Position numbers and translations under genes: made by a program. 64,000 bases of DNA from Dyella telluris (GTDB taxonomy: Bacteria; Pseudomonadota; Gammaproteobacteria; Xanthomonadales; Rhodanobacteraceae). The stretch covers positions 3,906,001 to 3,970,000 of the forward strand of contig NZ_CP060412.1 of NCBI RefSeq assembly GCF_014297575.1, written 5' to 3'. The notes below the pieces were generated by a model, which saw only the letters and a list, made by a program, of their open reading frames with translations, was not told the origin of the DNA and made no database searches. Of the stretch, positions 8,045 through 16,384 are shown in pieces. The number at the start of each line of letters is the position of its first letter. Positions within the stretch are counted from its first letter, which is position 1.

Positions 8045-9388
8045 ATGGCCGCGCAACCGGTAAAGAAAATGGGCCTGCTTGCTGCCTCGTCGCTGGTGGT
8101 AGCGAACATGGTGGGCACGGGCTTGTTCCTGCTGCCCTCGAGCATGGCAGGCGTGGGCAGCATTTCGCTGCTGGGCTGGATCGTCGCCGCGATCGGCGCC
8201 AGCGCGCTGGGTCTGGTATTCGCCCACCTCGGCATGGTCGAACCGCAGGCGGGTGGGCCCTATGCCTATGCCCGCGATCACCTTGGGCCGTTCGCCGCAT
8301 TCCAGACCAACTTCCTCTACTGGGGCGCCAACGTGATCGGCAACGTGGCGATTGCGGTGTCGGTCACCGGCTATCTGGCCGTGTTCTTCCCCATGCTCAA
8401 GAACCCGTGGTTCGCCAACGCCAGCACGGCGGCCATCATCTGGCTTTTCATCTGGCTCAATACGCGCGGCGCCAACGTAGTGGGGCACTTCACCACCATC
8501 AGCACGGCGGCGGGCATCCTGCCCATTGCGTTCGTGGGTCTGCTGGGCTGGTTCTGGTTCCGCACGGATGTATTCCAGGCTGGCTGGAATCCGGAAGGGA
8601 TGTCGACCTTCAGCGCCGTCCAGCGCAGCGCCTCCATCGCCCTATGGGCCTTCCTGGGCGTGGAAAGCGCCGCCGTGTCCGCCGGTGTCATCGAGAACCC
8701 CAAACGCAACGTGCCGCTGGCCACGGTGGTCGGACTGGTGGTGTCCACGCTGATCTACATCGCCTGCTGCACGGTGATGATGGGCCTGCTGCCCAACGAC
8801 GAGCTGCGCATTTCCGGCGCCCCGTTCGCCGATGCGGCGCGTGTGATGCTGGGCAACTGGGCCGCCATCGTCATTTCGCTCGCTGCCATCCTGAAAGCCG
8901 CGGGAGCGCTGGTGGGGTGGATCCTCATCGTGGCGCAATCGGCGCAGGCCGCCGCACAGGACGGCATGTTCGCCACCACATTCGCCGTCACCAACCGGTA
9001 TGGCATGCCGGTGCGCAACCTGGTCATTACGGGCGTGTTGATGTCGTTGCTGCTGGTGCTCACCACCTCGCCGGATATCGCCACGCAGTTCGCCACCATC
9101 ACCAGTGCCACCGTGGTGCTGATGGCGTTGCCGTACATCTATTCGGTGGTGGCCATGTGGCGGCTCAACCGCACGCTGGGCCTCACGCCGCGTCGGCGCA
9201 ATTTCCTTATCGTGGTCGGCTTGCTGGCCTGCGCGTATTGCGTGGGCGTGGTGCTCGGGCAGTCGGCGGAGCTCAACCGCAAGGCGCTGGTGGTGTTGCT
9301 GGTGTCCACGCCACTGTTCGCGCTGGTGCGGGTGCAGGCGGTGATGAAGACCCGGGCTCATCGCCACCGCGGCCATCGGCGGGGCTGA
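8045..9388 (+). CDS. APC-superfamily amino-acid permease/antiporter (AdiC-like)
   Basis: 447 residues with about 12 membrane segments. The first helix carries the substrate-binding unwound motif NMVGTGLFLLP, as in basic amino acid/polyamine antiporters such as AdiC, CadB and PotE; GGPYAYAR follows in helix 3 and AFLGVESAAV in helix 6. ATG at 8045 has AAGGGA upstream and is preferred over an in-frame GTG at 8015. It lies 66 bp after the porin gene and is likely co-transcribed. Substrate is not certain: the fold says amino acid or amine. No decarboxylase gene is nearby, which argues against an acid-resistance antiporter unit. Confidence 0.88.
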   Translation: MAAQPVKKMGLLAASSLVVANMVGTGLFLLPSSMAGVGSISLLGWIVAAIGASALGLVFAHLGMVEPQAGGPYAYARDHLGPFAAFQTNFLYWGANVIGNVAIAVSVTGYLAVFFPMLKNPWFANASTAAIIWLFIWLNTRGANVVGHFTTISTAAGILPIAFVGLLGWFWFRTDVFQAGWNPEGMSTFSAVQRSASIALWAFLGVESAAVSAGVIENPKRNVPLATVVGLVVSTLIYIACCTVMMGLLPNDELRISGAPFADAARVMLGNWAAIVISLAAILKAAGALVGWILIVAQSAQAAAQDGMFATTFAVTNRYGMPVRNLVITGVLMSLLLVLTTSPDIATQFATITSATVVLMALPYIYSVVAMWRLNRTLGLTPRRRNFLIVVGLLACAYCVGVVLGQSAELNRKALVVLLVSTPLFALVRVQAVMKTRAHRHRGHRRG

Positions 9389-9699
9389 ACCGCCACGGGC
9401 AACCGGGTCTGGGTGTTCGCCGCTGCGCAACATCCGTACGGTCGGGGGCCGCCCGGCGTGCCTCAACAGAACCCTTCAGCCCGCCCCGGGCCTGGTTCCG
9501 GCCTGGCGTGGGTGCGATGGTGCCCTGCAAAAGGGGCGTAAAAACATGCGCTTGCATCCATGACCTTTGCCACGCGAGGGTTTTGGTCAGCTAGGCGTAA
9601 GTTGCCGTGGAAAGTTTCCCCCCAGTACGCCATGTCGCCGCGATTCCCCTCATCGCCGGCTCCCCCCGACCTGGCGCCGTAGGCGAAAAGGAGTTCCAG
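9389..9699. other. Intergenic region without recognised feature
   Basis: 311 bp between the permease and a small unknown gene. Short open frames here lack good starts and appear to be chance. The only clear element is AAAGGAG about 7 bp before the next ATG. Confidence 0.4.
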
Positions 9700-10023
9700 A
9701 TGGCGGTACTCGTCGGCATTTACCTGATCCAGGGCGACGCGTTCGATATCGTGCGCCAGGGCAAGACCCAGTGGACGGGTACCTGGACACTGTTCCGATC
9801 CCCCGGGCTGGACCGCACGCACTGGGAACCACTGACCAGTGGCGAGGCGGCAACCCTGTTCGCCACCGCTGCCATGGCCGCCCGTGCGGGTGAGGACGAG
9901 GGCGTGGCCTTCGCCCGCGAGCTGCAGGGTGACGATGGGCTGGAGCCCATGTTGTGGAACGCCGCGCCGACCACGCCGGTGGTGTCGATGCAGAAGAAGA
10001 CTTTTGCGGGCGGCTGGTGCTGA
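9700..10023 (+). CDS. Hypothetical protein, 107 aa
   Basis: A small soluble protein preceded by a strong AAAAGGAG ribosome-binding site, which decides the start at 9700 against an upstream GTG/ATG at 9607. It has several aromatic residues (WTGTWTLFR, HWEPLT), a helix rich in Ala (EAATLFATAAMAARAGE) and a C-terminal KKTFAGGWC ending in Cys. No known domain recognised. It is not obviously linked to its neighbours, lying 311 bp from the permease and 154 bp before the 2H phosphoesterase. Confidence 0.6.
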   Translation: MAVLVGIYLIQGDAFDIVRQGKTQWTGTWTLFRSPGLDRTHWEPLTSGEAATLFATAAMAARAGEDEGVAFARELQGDDGLEPMLWNAAPTTPVVSMQKKTFAGGWC

Positions 10024-10177
10024 TCCGCGCCGGCTGAGCCGGTTGCCCGGCGACACCTGTACGGTGGTTGAGTCCTCACGCGGCAGGCCGTCCGGCGAGT
10101 GTGGTCACGTGCGCCGGTAGCGCGATAATGCTTTTCCACGGCAACTTGCCGGGACACAGGAAGGCAACGGGCCGACC

Positions 10178-10696
10178 ATGGCGCGTACCCTGCTAGCGCT
10201 GTTGGTGCCCGAGGCCGAGCCGGTCGTCGGCAGTTTCCGCGAGCAGCACGATCCTGCCGCGCGCCGCGGACTGGGCGCGCATATCACCTTGATCTATCCC
10301 TTCATGGACAGCGAGCTGTTCACGCCCGCCGTGCTGGGGCGGCTGCGCGATGTCGTCGCGGATATTCCCGCCCCCATGTTCCGCCTGGAACAGGTGAAGA
10401 CCTTTCCTTCGGTGGTGTGGCTGGCCCCCGAACCCGCCAGGCCGCTGATCCAGATCGCCACTGCGCTGGAGCGTGCCTTTCCCGACTACCCCAGGGGCGG
10501 CGGCGCCTTCCCCGACTACGTGCCTCACCTGTCGGTGGCGCGACATGTGCAGCACGAGCAGCCGGCCATCATCAACGAACTGCAGGCCCGCCTCGCCGAT
10601 CACGGGCCGATCTACGGCTGGTGCGAAACCCTGTCGTTGCTGGTCAGCGAGAACCGGCGATGGCGGGACCTGGCGCACTATCCCTTCATGCACTGA
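10178..10696 (+). CDS. 2'-5' RNA ligase / 2H phosphoesterase family protein
   Basis: 172 residues with both signature tetrapeptides of the 2H superfamily: HIT at 35-37 in GAHITLIYPF and HLS at 117-119 in VPHLSVAR, the paired catalytic His of a two-lobed active site. Related proteins include LigT/ThpR and cyclic phosphodiesterases acting on RNA or nucleotide 2',3'-cyclic phosphates. The C-terminal lobe ends SLLVSENRRWRDLAHYPF, also typical. The true substrate is not known. A downstream 86-residue gene starts 23 bp later and may be co-transcribed. Confidence 0.85.
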   Translation: MARTLLALLVPEAEPVVGSFREQHDPAARRGLGAHITLIYPFMDSELFTPAVLGRLRDVVADIPAPMFRLEQVKTFPSVVWLAPEPARPLIQIATALERAFPDYPRGGGAFPDYVPHLSVARHVQHEQPAIINELQARLADHGPIYGWCETLSLLVSENRRWRDLAHYPFMH

Positions 10697-10719
10697 CGTC
10701 ATCACACCAAGGAGCAACC

Positions 10720-10980
10720 ATGGCAAACCCGATGAGCGACGAAGACATCATCCAGGAAGCCTACGCCGAGCGCCTGAAGGCCGTGTTCGACAACTACGCC
10801 GATGTGGCGCCTTCCGATCCTGATGGAGCGAAAGCGAAGTTCGTGGCGGGCGTGACGTTCCTGCGCAAGGTGCGTGCCAGCGCGTTGCAGGCCCTGCCGC
10901 CGGATGCCGCGCCGGCGGCATCGGCCATGGCCACGCGTGCCAGGACGGCCACGAAGGCGACCAAAAAGAAGAAGGCGTAA
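10720..10980 (+). CDS. Small protein with basic Lys-rich tail, 86 aa
   Basis: Starts at ATG 10720 after an AAGGAG ribosome-binding site. The first two-thirds form one or two helices (DEDIIQEAYAERLKAVFDNY, then FVAGVTFLRKVRASA). The last 25 residues are Ala/Thr/Lys-rich and end in ATKATKKKKA, like the tails of histone H1-like or nucleoid proteins in this group. The tail suggests nucleic-acid or polyanion contact, but that is inference. Probably co-transcribed with the 2H phosphoesterase 23 bp upstream. Confidence 0.65.
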   Translation: MANPMSDEDIIQEAYAERLKAVFDNYADVAPSDPDGAKAKFVAGVTFLRKVRASALQALPPDAAPAASAMATRARTATKATKKKKA

Positions 10981-11251
10981 CTGCCGGTCCGCGGCAACAT
11001 CAAACCGGGTTCGCGCTGATTCCGATAGCGGCTGCGCGCAAGCCATCGTCGCGGATGGATGGGGCAGGGGCATCTATCCGCGGAGTGCTTGGCGAGCCAT
11101 CCAATTCAGAAGTGTCCCATGTCGCCCCGCGCGGCACGCTCTCTATCATTCCGGCTGCCGATCCCAAACCGCGGCTCGGTTCGCTCAGGTGCATGTCCGA
11201 TCACATGGCCTGCCATTCGTGCAAACACTCGCTGCGCTCCGGAAGGTCGCC

Positions 11252-11965
11252 ATGACTGAGAATTCATCGGTGCGGGAATTTCCCGTGGTGCTTTGCGCGA
11301 GCGAAGACAGCACCGTGCCGACAGACGCGCACCATGACGACTCGGCCGCCCCGCACGACGACGACCTTGCCGACGTGGCCACGGTCACCGCCCACTGGCG
11401 GCACCCGTATGCCGACGGCGACCTCGTCGATGTCGCCGACGTGGAAGAGGTCGAGTGGCTGGAGCGGGAAACCGCCGTCATGACCATGCGCGAGCTGCAC
11501 AGTTTCGGACACGGCGTGCGGCTCTATTTCCATCCCGCCGAACTGATGTTCTACGCCGCCATCTACATGGACGACCTGTTGTGGCGGGCGGTGAAGTCAA
11601 CCGAGTTCGACCTGGCCGAAAAGGCCTTCGAGGAATTCGCCGTGCAGGTGAACAGCCGCGCCCGCGCGGAAGTGCGTCGCGTGCAGCTGGAAGCGAGAAA
11701 CGTGCAGCTGAAACGGCATATCGCCGAATCGGAAGCCAGGGCCGAGCGGCTGCGCGTCAACATGCAGCGCAACGCCGCCCAGAAGCAGCGCGCCATGCAA
11801 CGCGACAACGCGTTGCGAAACGACATCAAGCAACTCGAGGCCACGCGCGTACAGGCACAGCTGCATGCCAACCGCACCCTGCGGCAGATCGGCCAGCTGC
11901 ATTCCAGTTGCGCCGCCGAGCTGCCACGGCCGCGCAGCCTGGGCTCGATGTTCCGCAGGCGTTGA
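11252..11965 (+). CDS. DUF2968-like coiled-coil protein
   Basis: 237 residues. The first 60 are acidic (His/Asp-rich, HHDDSAAPHDDDLAD). A central domain (about 65-125) contains the pattern typical of DUF2968 proteins: MTMRELHSFGHGVRLYFHPAE, then FYAAIYMDDLLWRAVKS. It is followed by a long charged coiled coil (about 130-215, Arg/Glu/Gln-rich) and a basic tail SLGSMFRRR. Unlike many DUF2968 members I recall, it has no signal peptide, so it should be cytoplasmic. Function unknown. GGAAGG lies before the ATG and a clear terminator follows. Confidence 0.65.
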   Translation: MTENSSVREFPVVLCASEDSTVPTDAHHDDSAAPHDDDLADVATVTAHWRHPYADGDLVDVADVEEVEWLERETAVMTMRELHSFGHGVRLYFHPAELMFYAAIYMDDLLWRAVKSTEFDLAEKAFEEFAVQVNSRARAEVRRVQLEARNVQLKRHIAESEARAERLRVNMQRNAAQKQRAMQRDNALRNDIKQLEATRVQAQLHANRTLRQIGQLHSSCAAELPRPRSLGSMFRRR

Positions 11966-12001
11966 GCAGGCTGGCGGCATAGCACCGTGATGGCCACGAA
12001 G

Positions 12002-12025
12002 AGGCCCGGCATAACCGGGCCTTTG
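12002..12025. terminator. Stem-loop terminator between convergent genes
   Basis: AGGCCCGG (12002-12009) and CCGGGCCT (12015-12022) form an 8-bp stem around CATAA, followed by TT. It lies 37 bp after the DUF2968-like gene and can also end the barrel gene coming from the right. Confidence 0.7.
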
Positions 12026-12081
12026 GGTATTCGCCATGTCACCGGATCAGCGGCATCGCCAGACCCGGTGTGCAACGTGGT

Positions 12082-12915
12082 TCAGAACGAATAGGCCACC
12101 GTGGCGCCGACACCCCAGTCCGGGCTGCCATCGGTGAAGCCCTTGGTGACATAGGCCTGCGCCTTCCAGCCGGCAGCGAACTTGTAGGCGTAGTAGCCGG
12201 TGAGTTCATTGCGGGCGAAGCTGGTATCCGATGCCTTCTCGCGATAGTCGTAGTACGCGCCGAAGCTGCTGTGGGTATCGAGCTTGTAGCTGGCGCCCAC
12301 GTTGGCACCGAACACATCGTTGAGACGGAGGTACTGCGAGCTGCCCAGCCACGTGTAGCTCACGCCACCGAACACCGTCCACTTACCGAAGCCCTTGTAC
12401 GAGTCCACGGCAAAGCTGTAGTCGTTCTTGCCAGTGCCCAGGCCCTTGTCCGCGTCGGCCGTACCGAACTTGATCTTGCCGGTGACGTCGATGCCAAACT
12501 GCGCGCTGGTATCGCGGTAAGCCTCGTAGGTGGCGGCGGCGGTGATGTCGCCCAGGCCAGAGGCCGAGCCGGCCGTTTCGGTGGTCGGCGTGGTGCTGCC
12601 CGACGCATTGCCCTTGCCGTGGCCGCGACCCTTGGGGTTGCTGTTCTTCACCGGACCAATGCCGGGGATGACGTTGTCGGCACCCGTGACGTGGATATAC
12701 GGCACGTCCAGCTTGAACGACCAGCGGTCGATGTCGTAGCCGAAGATCACCGGCACCTGCGTGATGTCGGTGGTGGTCGAGGTGCCGTAGTTGCCGGTGG
12801 TGTAGTCGATGCCCGCGCCCACCTTGATGGTGGAGCTGTCATCGGCGTGCGCGGCTTGTGCCATCAGGCCCAGTACGCCGAGCGCGCAGAGGGTGCTGGT
12901 GTTCTTGAGGTTCAT
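12082..12915 (-). CDS. Outer-membrane beta-barrel protein (phenol-degradation MetA-like / transporter family)
   Basis: 277 residues. Signal peptide MNLKNTSTLCALGVLGLMAQAAHA with cleavage at about 24. The mature protein alternates polar and aromatic residues in strands and ends in the strand VGATVAYSF with a terminal Phe, the signal for barrel assembly. The pattern (IKVGAGIDYTTGNYG, then SGLGDITAAATYE) resembles the PF13557 family of putative outer-membrane transporters. A Gly/Thr/Ser-rich loop (about 92-117) is probably extracellular. It lies 74 bp downstream of the Asp/Lys-repeat protein gene and may work with it. Confidence 0.75.
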   Translation of the reverse strand: MNLKNTSTLCALGVLGLMAQAAHADDSSTIKVGAGIDYTTGNYGTSTTTDITQVPVIFGYDIDRWSFKLDVPYIHVTGADNVIPGIGPVKNSNPKGRGHGKGNASGSTTPTTETAGSASGLGDITAAATYEAYRDTSAQFGIDVTGKIKFGTADADKGLGTGKNDYSFAVDSYKGFGKWTVFGGVSYTWLGSSQYLRLNDVFGANVGASYKLDTHSSFGAYYDYREKASDTSFARNELTGYYAYKFAAGWKAQAYVTKGFTDGSPDWGVGATVAYSF

Positions 12916-12989
12916 GGGTTTTCCTGGGGTGTAGCAAGGAGCACGGAGGCCCCGAAGGGACCTCCGCGTGGTTCGGTAAAGGAAAGGAA

Positions 12990-13742
12990 TCAGCGACCGC
13001 CGCGTTCGGGCTTGTCGGGACGCTCGGGCTTTTCGGGCTTGTCCGGATGCTCGGCCTTGTCGGGGCGATCGGCCTTGGCCACCTTGTCAGCGTGATCGTC
13101 CTTGTCGGACTTGTCAGCCTTGTCGTTCTTGTCGGCCATCTCCGACTTCTCACCGTGCGCCATGTCTGCCTTGTCGGGCACCGGGCCGTGCGTCTTAGCG
13201 TCGGCCAGCACATCGCCCAGCTTCAGGCCCAGCGTCTTGCTGACCTGGCCCCAGCCCTTGTCTTCACTGCGCAACGTGAGCACGCCGGTGAGCTCTTTCG
13301 TTCCACTCGGGCCGGCGATCGCACCGCCGTTCAGTGCCGCTGCGATCTGTGCGGCCGTGGGCTGCGTGATACCCGCCGCCTTCAGTTCGGCCTGCGCCAG
13401 CGACAGCGCAATGTTGACGTTGCCATAGCCCAGCTGATGCGTGGTGGGCGTAAAGCTGACCTGCGACGCAGGCGTGGTGGCCGTGGCCGGCGTGGTGAGC
13501 ACCACGGTGCTGCCGCTGTGCAGGCCAGTCACCAGCGCCTGCGCATTGGCAGTAGAACCGGCAAACGTGGTGTACGAACCGGTGAGCCGGGTGCTGTCCT
13601 GCGTGCCCTTGGCCGAAGTGGATGTCGCGGTGGTGGCAGTGGTGGTCGTGGCCGACGTGGTATCGGCCCATGCCGCGGCGCTGGTAACACCCAGGCCCAT
13701 GGCGACGCTCAAGGCGGTAAGTACATGCACTCTTTTTTTCAT
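12990..13742 (-). CDS. Exported protein with C-terminal Asp/Lys (DK) repeat tail
   Basis: 250 residues. Signal peptide (MKKRVHVLTALSVAMGLGVTSAAAWA), a Thr/Ala/Ser-rich stretch (about 26-45), then a folded region (about 48-175) including GYGNVNIALSLAQAELKAAGI and ELTGVLTLRSEDKGWGQVSKTLGLKLGDV. The last 70 residues are low complexity, built from xDK and PDK/PEK steps (NDKADKSDKDDHADK, RPDKAEHPDKPEKPERPDK). Start MKKR at 13742 has AGAAGG upstream. It precedes the barrel gene by 74 bp in a likely operon. No function known; the tail looks disordered, highly charged and periplasmic or extracellular. Confidence 0.65.
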   Translation of the reverse strand: MKKRVHVLTALSVAMGLGVTSAAAWADTTSATTTTATTATSTSAKGTQDSTRLTGSYTTFAGSTANAQALVTGLHSGSTVVLTTPATATTPASQVSFTPTTHQLGYGNVNIALSLAQAELKAAGITQPTAAQIAAALNGGAIAGPSGTKELTGVLTLRSEDKGWGQVSKTLGLKLGDVLADAKTHGPVPDKADMAHGEKSEMADKNDKADKSDKDDHADKVAKADRPDKAEHPDKPEKPERPDKPERGGR

Positions 13743-14194
13743 GGTCTGCCTTCTGAAGGTAGTGAACCGATTTCCTTCGAGGCACCCCAACGGGCACAAG
13801 ATGAACTCCGCACCTGCCGCGCGGTGGTGTAGCAGGAACCTGCTTACCGAACGGCCTCGGCGCGGATACTGGCCGAGCGCAAAGCGCAAGAAAAGAGCGC
13901 GGATTCGCAGGTTCAGGAAGCAAGCAAAAGTGCTTCAGCTGCCAGTCAAATAGCCGTCCATTTCGTGAATTTCATCGCATAAAACAGGCCTTTCCTTGCT
14001 GCAGCCTGTCCGCATCCGAAGGTGTTGCTGAACGACAAAAGCCGCTGCTGGCTTAACGCTGGCTTGCGATACCTGATCTGGCACGCACTTTTCTGTGCGA
14101 TGTTGTATGCGACGGATGTAAGCGCATGCGGTGAAGAACCGTCACTGCCTTGCGATACCCGTCGAAGGTTTCCAATTCCAGCGAGGTTCCATAC
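13743..14194. promoter_or_regulatory. Divergent intergenic region
   Basis: 452 bp between the leftward Asp/Lys-repeat gene and the rightward RcnB-like gene. AT-richer than its surroundings at 13910-14060. A short hairpin CGCAC-TTTTCT-GTGCG lies at 14084-14099. It should contain promoters for both directions; I cannot assign boxes with confidence. Confidence 0.35.
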
Positions 14195-14560
14195 ATGAAA
14201 CGCCTTCTTTCGTTCGCCATTGCAGCAGCCTTGCTTGCCAGTAGCGGACTGGCCATGTCCACGCCGCAGGACGACCACGATCACGGTCACGGCGACGACA
14301 AGCACTGGGACAACGGTGACCACGGCCACAACCCCAAGGACGAAGGGCGCCATGACAATGGCAACCACAAGGGCTGGTACAAAAAGGGTGATCGCCTGCC
14401 GCCGCAGTACTACGGCCGCGAGTACTACGTCACCGACTACGACCGCTACCACCTGCGCCGTCCGGACCCGGGTTATCGCTGGGTACGCACCGATGGTGGC
14501 CAGTTCTATCTCACGCTGATATCCAGCGGCGTCGTCATCGACGTTTCCGGCGGCTACTGA
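14195..14560 (+). CDS. RcnB-like periplasmic protein (Ni/Co homeostasis family)
   Basis: 121 residues. Signal peptide MKRLLSFAIAAALLASSGLAM, then a His/Asp-rich segment (about 24-60; DDHDHGHGDDKH, HGHNPKDEGRHDNGNH) able to bind metal. Next is the family core KGDRLPPQYYGREYYVTDY with DPGYRWVRTDGGQFYLT, ending VIDVSGGY. In E. coli RcnB is needed for nickel/cobalt homeostasis with the RcnA efflux pump. No rcnA is nearby and many RcnB-family proteins have other roles, so metal binding is inferred from the His-rich part. Confidence 0.8.
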   Translation: MKRLLSFAIAAALLASSGLAMSTPQDDHDHGHGDDKHWDNGDHGHNPKDEGRHDNGNHKGWYKKGDRLPPQYYGREYYVTDYDRYHLRRPDPGYRWVRTDGGQFYLTLISSGVVIDVSGGY

Positions 14561-14774
14561 TTGATGCCTTATGCGGTGAGCCGGGGCAGGGGCATGTTGC
14601 GTGATGGCCCCTGCTTCGGTGGTTTCCCTATCCACGGTCAGTGATGCGCCTAGTTGCATGGGTTTGACAGTCAGGGGCGGCGCATCGGCAGGCAGCCGAT
14701 GCGCCAGGGGTATCGGCGCCGCGGGGGCTCATGTGCGCGGCCACGGCGTGCGCCACACCGGCCAGGCGCGGCAG

Positions 14775-15014
14775 CTAGGCGAGCCCGCGAATCTTTCTTT
14801 CCGCATGAATCACGGCGATCAGCTCGGTGGCCACATCGGACCAGCGCTGGACCGCGCTGTCGTCGCGGGCAATGGTGTCGTGCACAAAGGCGAATTGCGT
14901 GCCATCCCGCCAGACCTGCGCAATGTAGGTAAGGGTGACCGGCGATCGGGTGGTGGTGAGTTCGTAGCGGAAAGTCGATCCTGCGTGATTGAACCAGTGC
15001 GACGATCTCGCCAC
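14775..15014 (-). CDS. Hypothetical protein, 79 aa
   Basis: Short soluble protein read from a GTG at 15014. It has a plausible alternating strand/helix pattern (TFRYELTTTRSPVTLTYIAQVW, then VQRWSDVATELIAVIHAERK). No ribosome-binding site is obvious and overlapping frames are also open, so the exact start and even the reality of the gene are uncertain. No family recognised. It lies alone between RcnB-like and DUF1579-like genes. Confidence 0.35.
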   Translation of the reverse strand: MARSSHWFNHAGSTFRYELTTTRSPVTLTYIAQVWRDGTQFAFVHDTIARDDSAVQRWSDVATELIAVIHAERKIRGLA

Positions 15015-15329
15015 GGCATAGCCTCATGTCCCCTGTTCCCACCCATCTAAACGGGCGCATCATTCGCTGAATACCCTGACTAACGGCCTAGGCCGCGCAC
15101 GTGCGCGTGCTGCGCGAAATTTCAGTCACGCGAAAGCTTCGGGGCTGCCATTGATACTGGTTCTTGTTCAGCGCCTCGAACCCACGGTGGATGCGCAAGG
15201 CCACTGACTCGCCGCATTCATCGCAAAGTGGCTATTGAGGGCGCCGCCTCGTGCGCGCTTCATGGCGCACGGGGCGGCTCGAGCGAATTGCCCGCGCGCC
15301 CGGTGCCGCCATCGCAGAAGGACCCACCC
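15015..15329. other. Intergenic region with a 14-bp perfect palindrome
   Basis: 315 bp without a supported gene. A perfect palindrome CGCGCACGTGCGCG lies at 15094-15107. The region likely carries the promoter of the DUF1579-like gene, whose start has AGAAGG upstream. Confidence 0.35.
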
Positions 15330-15917
15330 ATGAAAGGTTTTCGCGTTGTGTTTATCGCTGCCGTCTTCCTTGGCCTGGGCAGCGCCATAGCGCCGCTGCA
15401 CGCCTCGCAGGACACGCCCAAGGCCCAACAGGGCAAGGCCAACCTTGCCGGCGTGCACGACTTCGATTTCCTGGTGGGCAACTGGCGCAGCCACCACCGC
15501 AAGCTCCGCGAGCGACTGGCCAACAGCCACGACTGGGAAGAGTTCGACGGCACGCTGAGCATGCACGAGCTGATGGACGGCCACGCCAACGTGGACGACA
15601 ACGTGTTCTACACCAAGGAAGGCACCTATCGCGGCGTCGGCCTGCGTTCCTACGACCCGCAAACCGCGCAATGGGCCATCTGGTGGCTCGACGGCCGCGA
15701 CCCGTTCGGCCAGCTCGACCCACCCGTCAAAGGCCATTTCGAGAACGGCGTCGGCACCTTCTATTCCACCGACACCCTGCGCGGAAAACCCGTGCGCGTG
15801 CGCTTCGTGTGGTCAGGCATCACCAAAACCACGGCCCACTGGGAACAGGCGTATTCCGCTGATGACGGCAAAACGTGGGAAGTGAATTGGGTGATGGATT
15901 TCACGCGAGCACCGTAA
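15330..15917 (+). CDS. Exported DUF1579-like protein
   Basis: 195 residues. Signal peptide MKGFRVVFIAAVFLGLGSAIAPLHA, then a lipocalin-like small barrel. It opens with HDFDFLVGNWRSHHRKL, has RGVGLRSYDPQTAQWAIWWLDGR in the middle and ends WEQAYSADDGKTWEVNWVMDF. These W-rich patterns are those of DUF1579-type proteins, whose ligand and role are unknown. Start at 15330 is set by the signal peptide and AGAAGG. It stands alone; the tandem repeat array begins 18 bp after the stop. Confidence 0.75.
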   Translation: MKGFRVVFIAAVFLGLGSAIAPLHASQDTPKAQQGKANLAGVHDFDFLVGNWRSHHRKLRERLANSHDWEEFDGTLSMHELMDGHANVDDNVFYTKEGTYRGVGLRSYDPQTAQWAIWWLDGRDPFGQLDPPVKGHFENGVGTFYSTDTLRGKPVRVRFVWSGITKTTAHWEQAYSADDGKTWEVNWVMDFTRAP

Positions 15918-15935
15918 GGGCAGGGCGTCCCACAA

Positions 15936-16356
15936 CCCCGTAGCCCGGATGGAGCCAACGGCGGAATCCGGGGTTCAACGATGCGGTGCATGTCGTGCTT
16001 GCGCGGGCGTGGCGATCCCGGATTCTCGCTGCGCTTCATCCGGGCTACGAATGCGCGCCTGACCCCGTAGCCCGGATGGAGCCAACGGCGGAATCCGGGG
16101 TTAAACGATACGGTGCATGTCGTGCTTGCGCGGGGGGGGGCGATCCCGGATTCTCGCTGCGCTTCATCCGGGCTACGGATGCGCGCCTTGACCGTAGCCC
16201 GGATGGGGCCACCGGCGGAATCCGGGGTTCAACGATGCGGTGCATGTCGTGCTTGCGCGGGCGTGGCGATCCCGGATTCTCGCTGCGCTTCATCCGGGCT
16301 ACGGATGCGCGCCTTGACCGTAGCCCGGATGAAGCCAACGGCGGAATCCGGGGTTG
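15936..16356. repeat. Tandem array of 127-bp units with REP-like ends (3.3 copies)
   Basis: Units begin GTAGCCCGGATG at 15940, 16067, 16194 and 16320, giving periods of 127, 127 and 126 bp; the last is partial. Each unit starts with GTAGCCCGGAT and ends with the inverse ATCCGGGCTAC, so each could fold into a large hairpin. Copies differ by a few substitutions. Copy 2 has nine consecutive G at 16132-16140 where copies 1 and 3 read GGGCGTGG. No CRISPR features: units lack unique spacers. The array fills the gap between the DUF1579-like gene and the integrase remnant. Confidence 0.92.
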
Positions 16357-16384
16357 CGCGGCCTCGCACACTCCTTCGCCCTTC

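Noticed and set aside
15936..16356. Possible CRISPR array
   Set aside because: Repeats are contiguous 127-bp units without short repeat/unique spacer structure and no cas genes are present.
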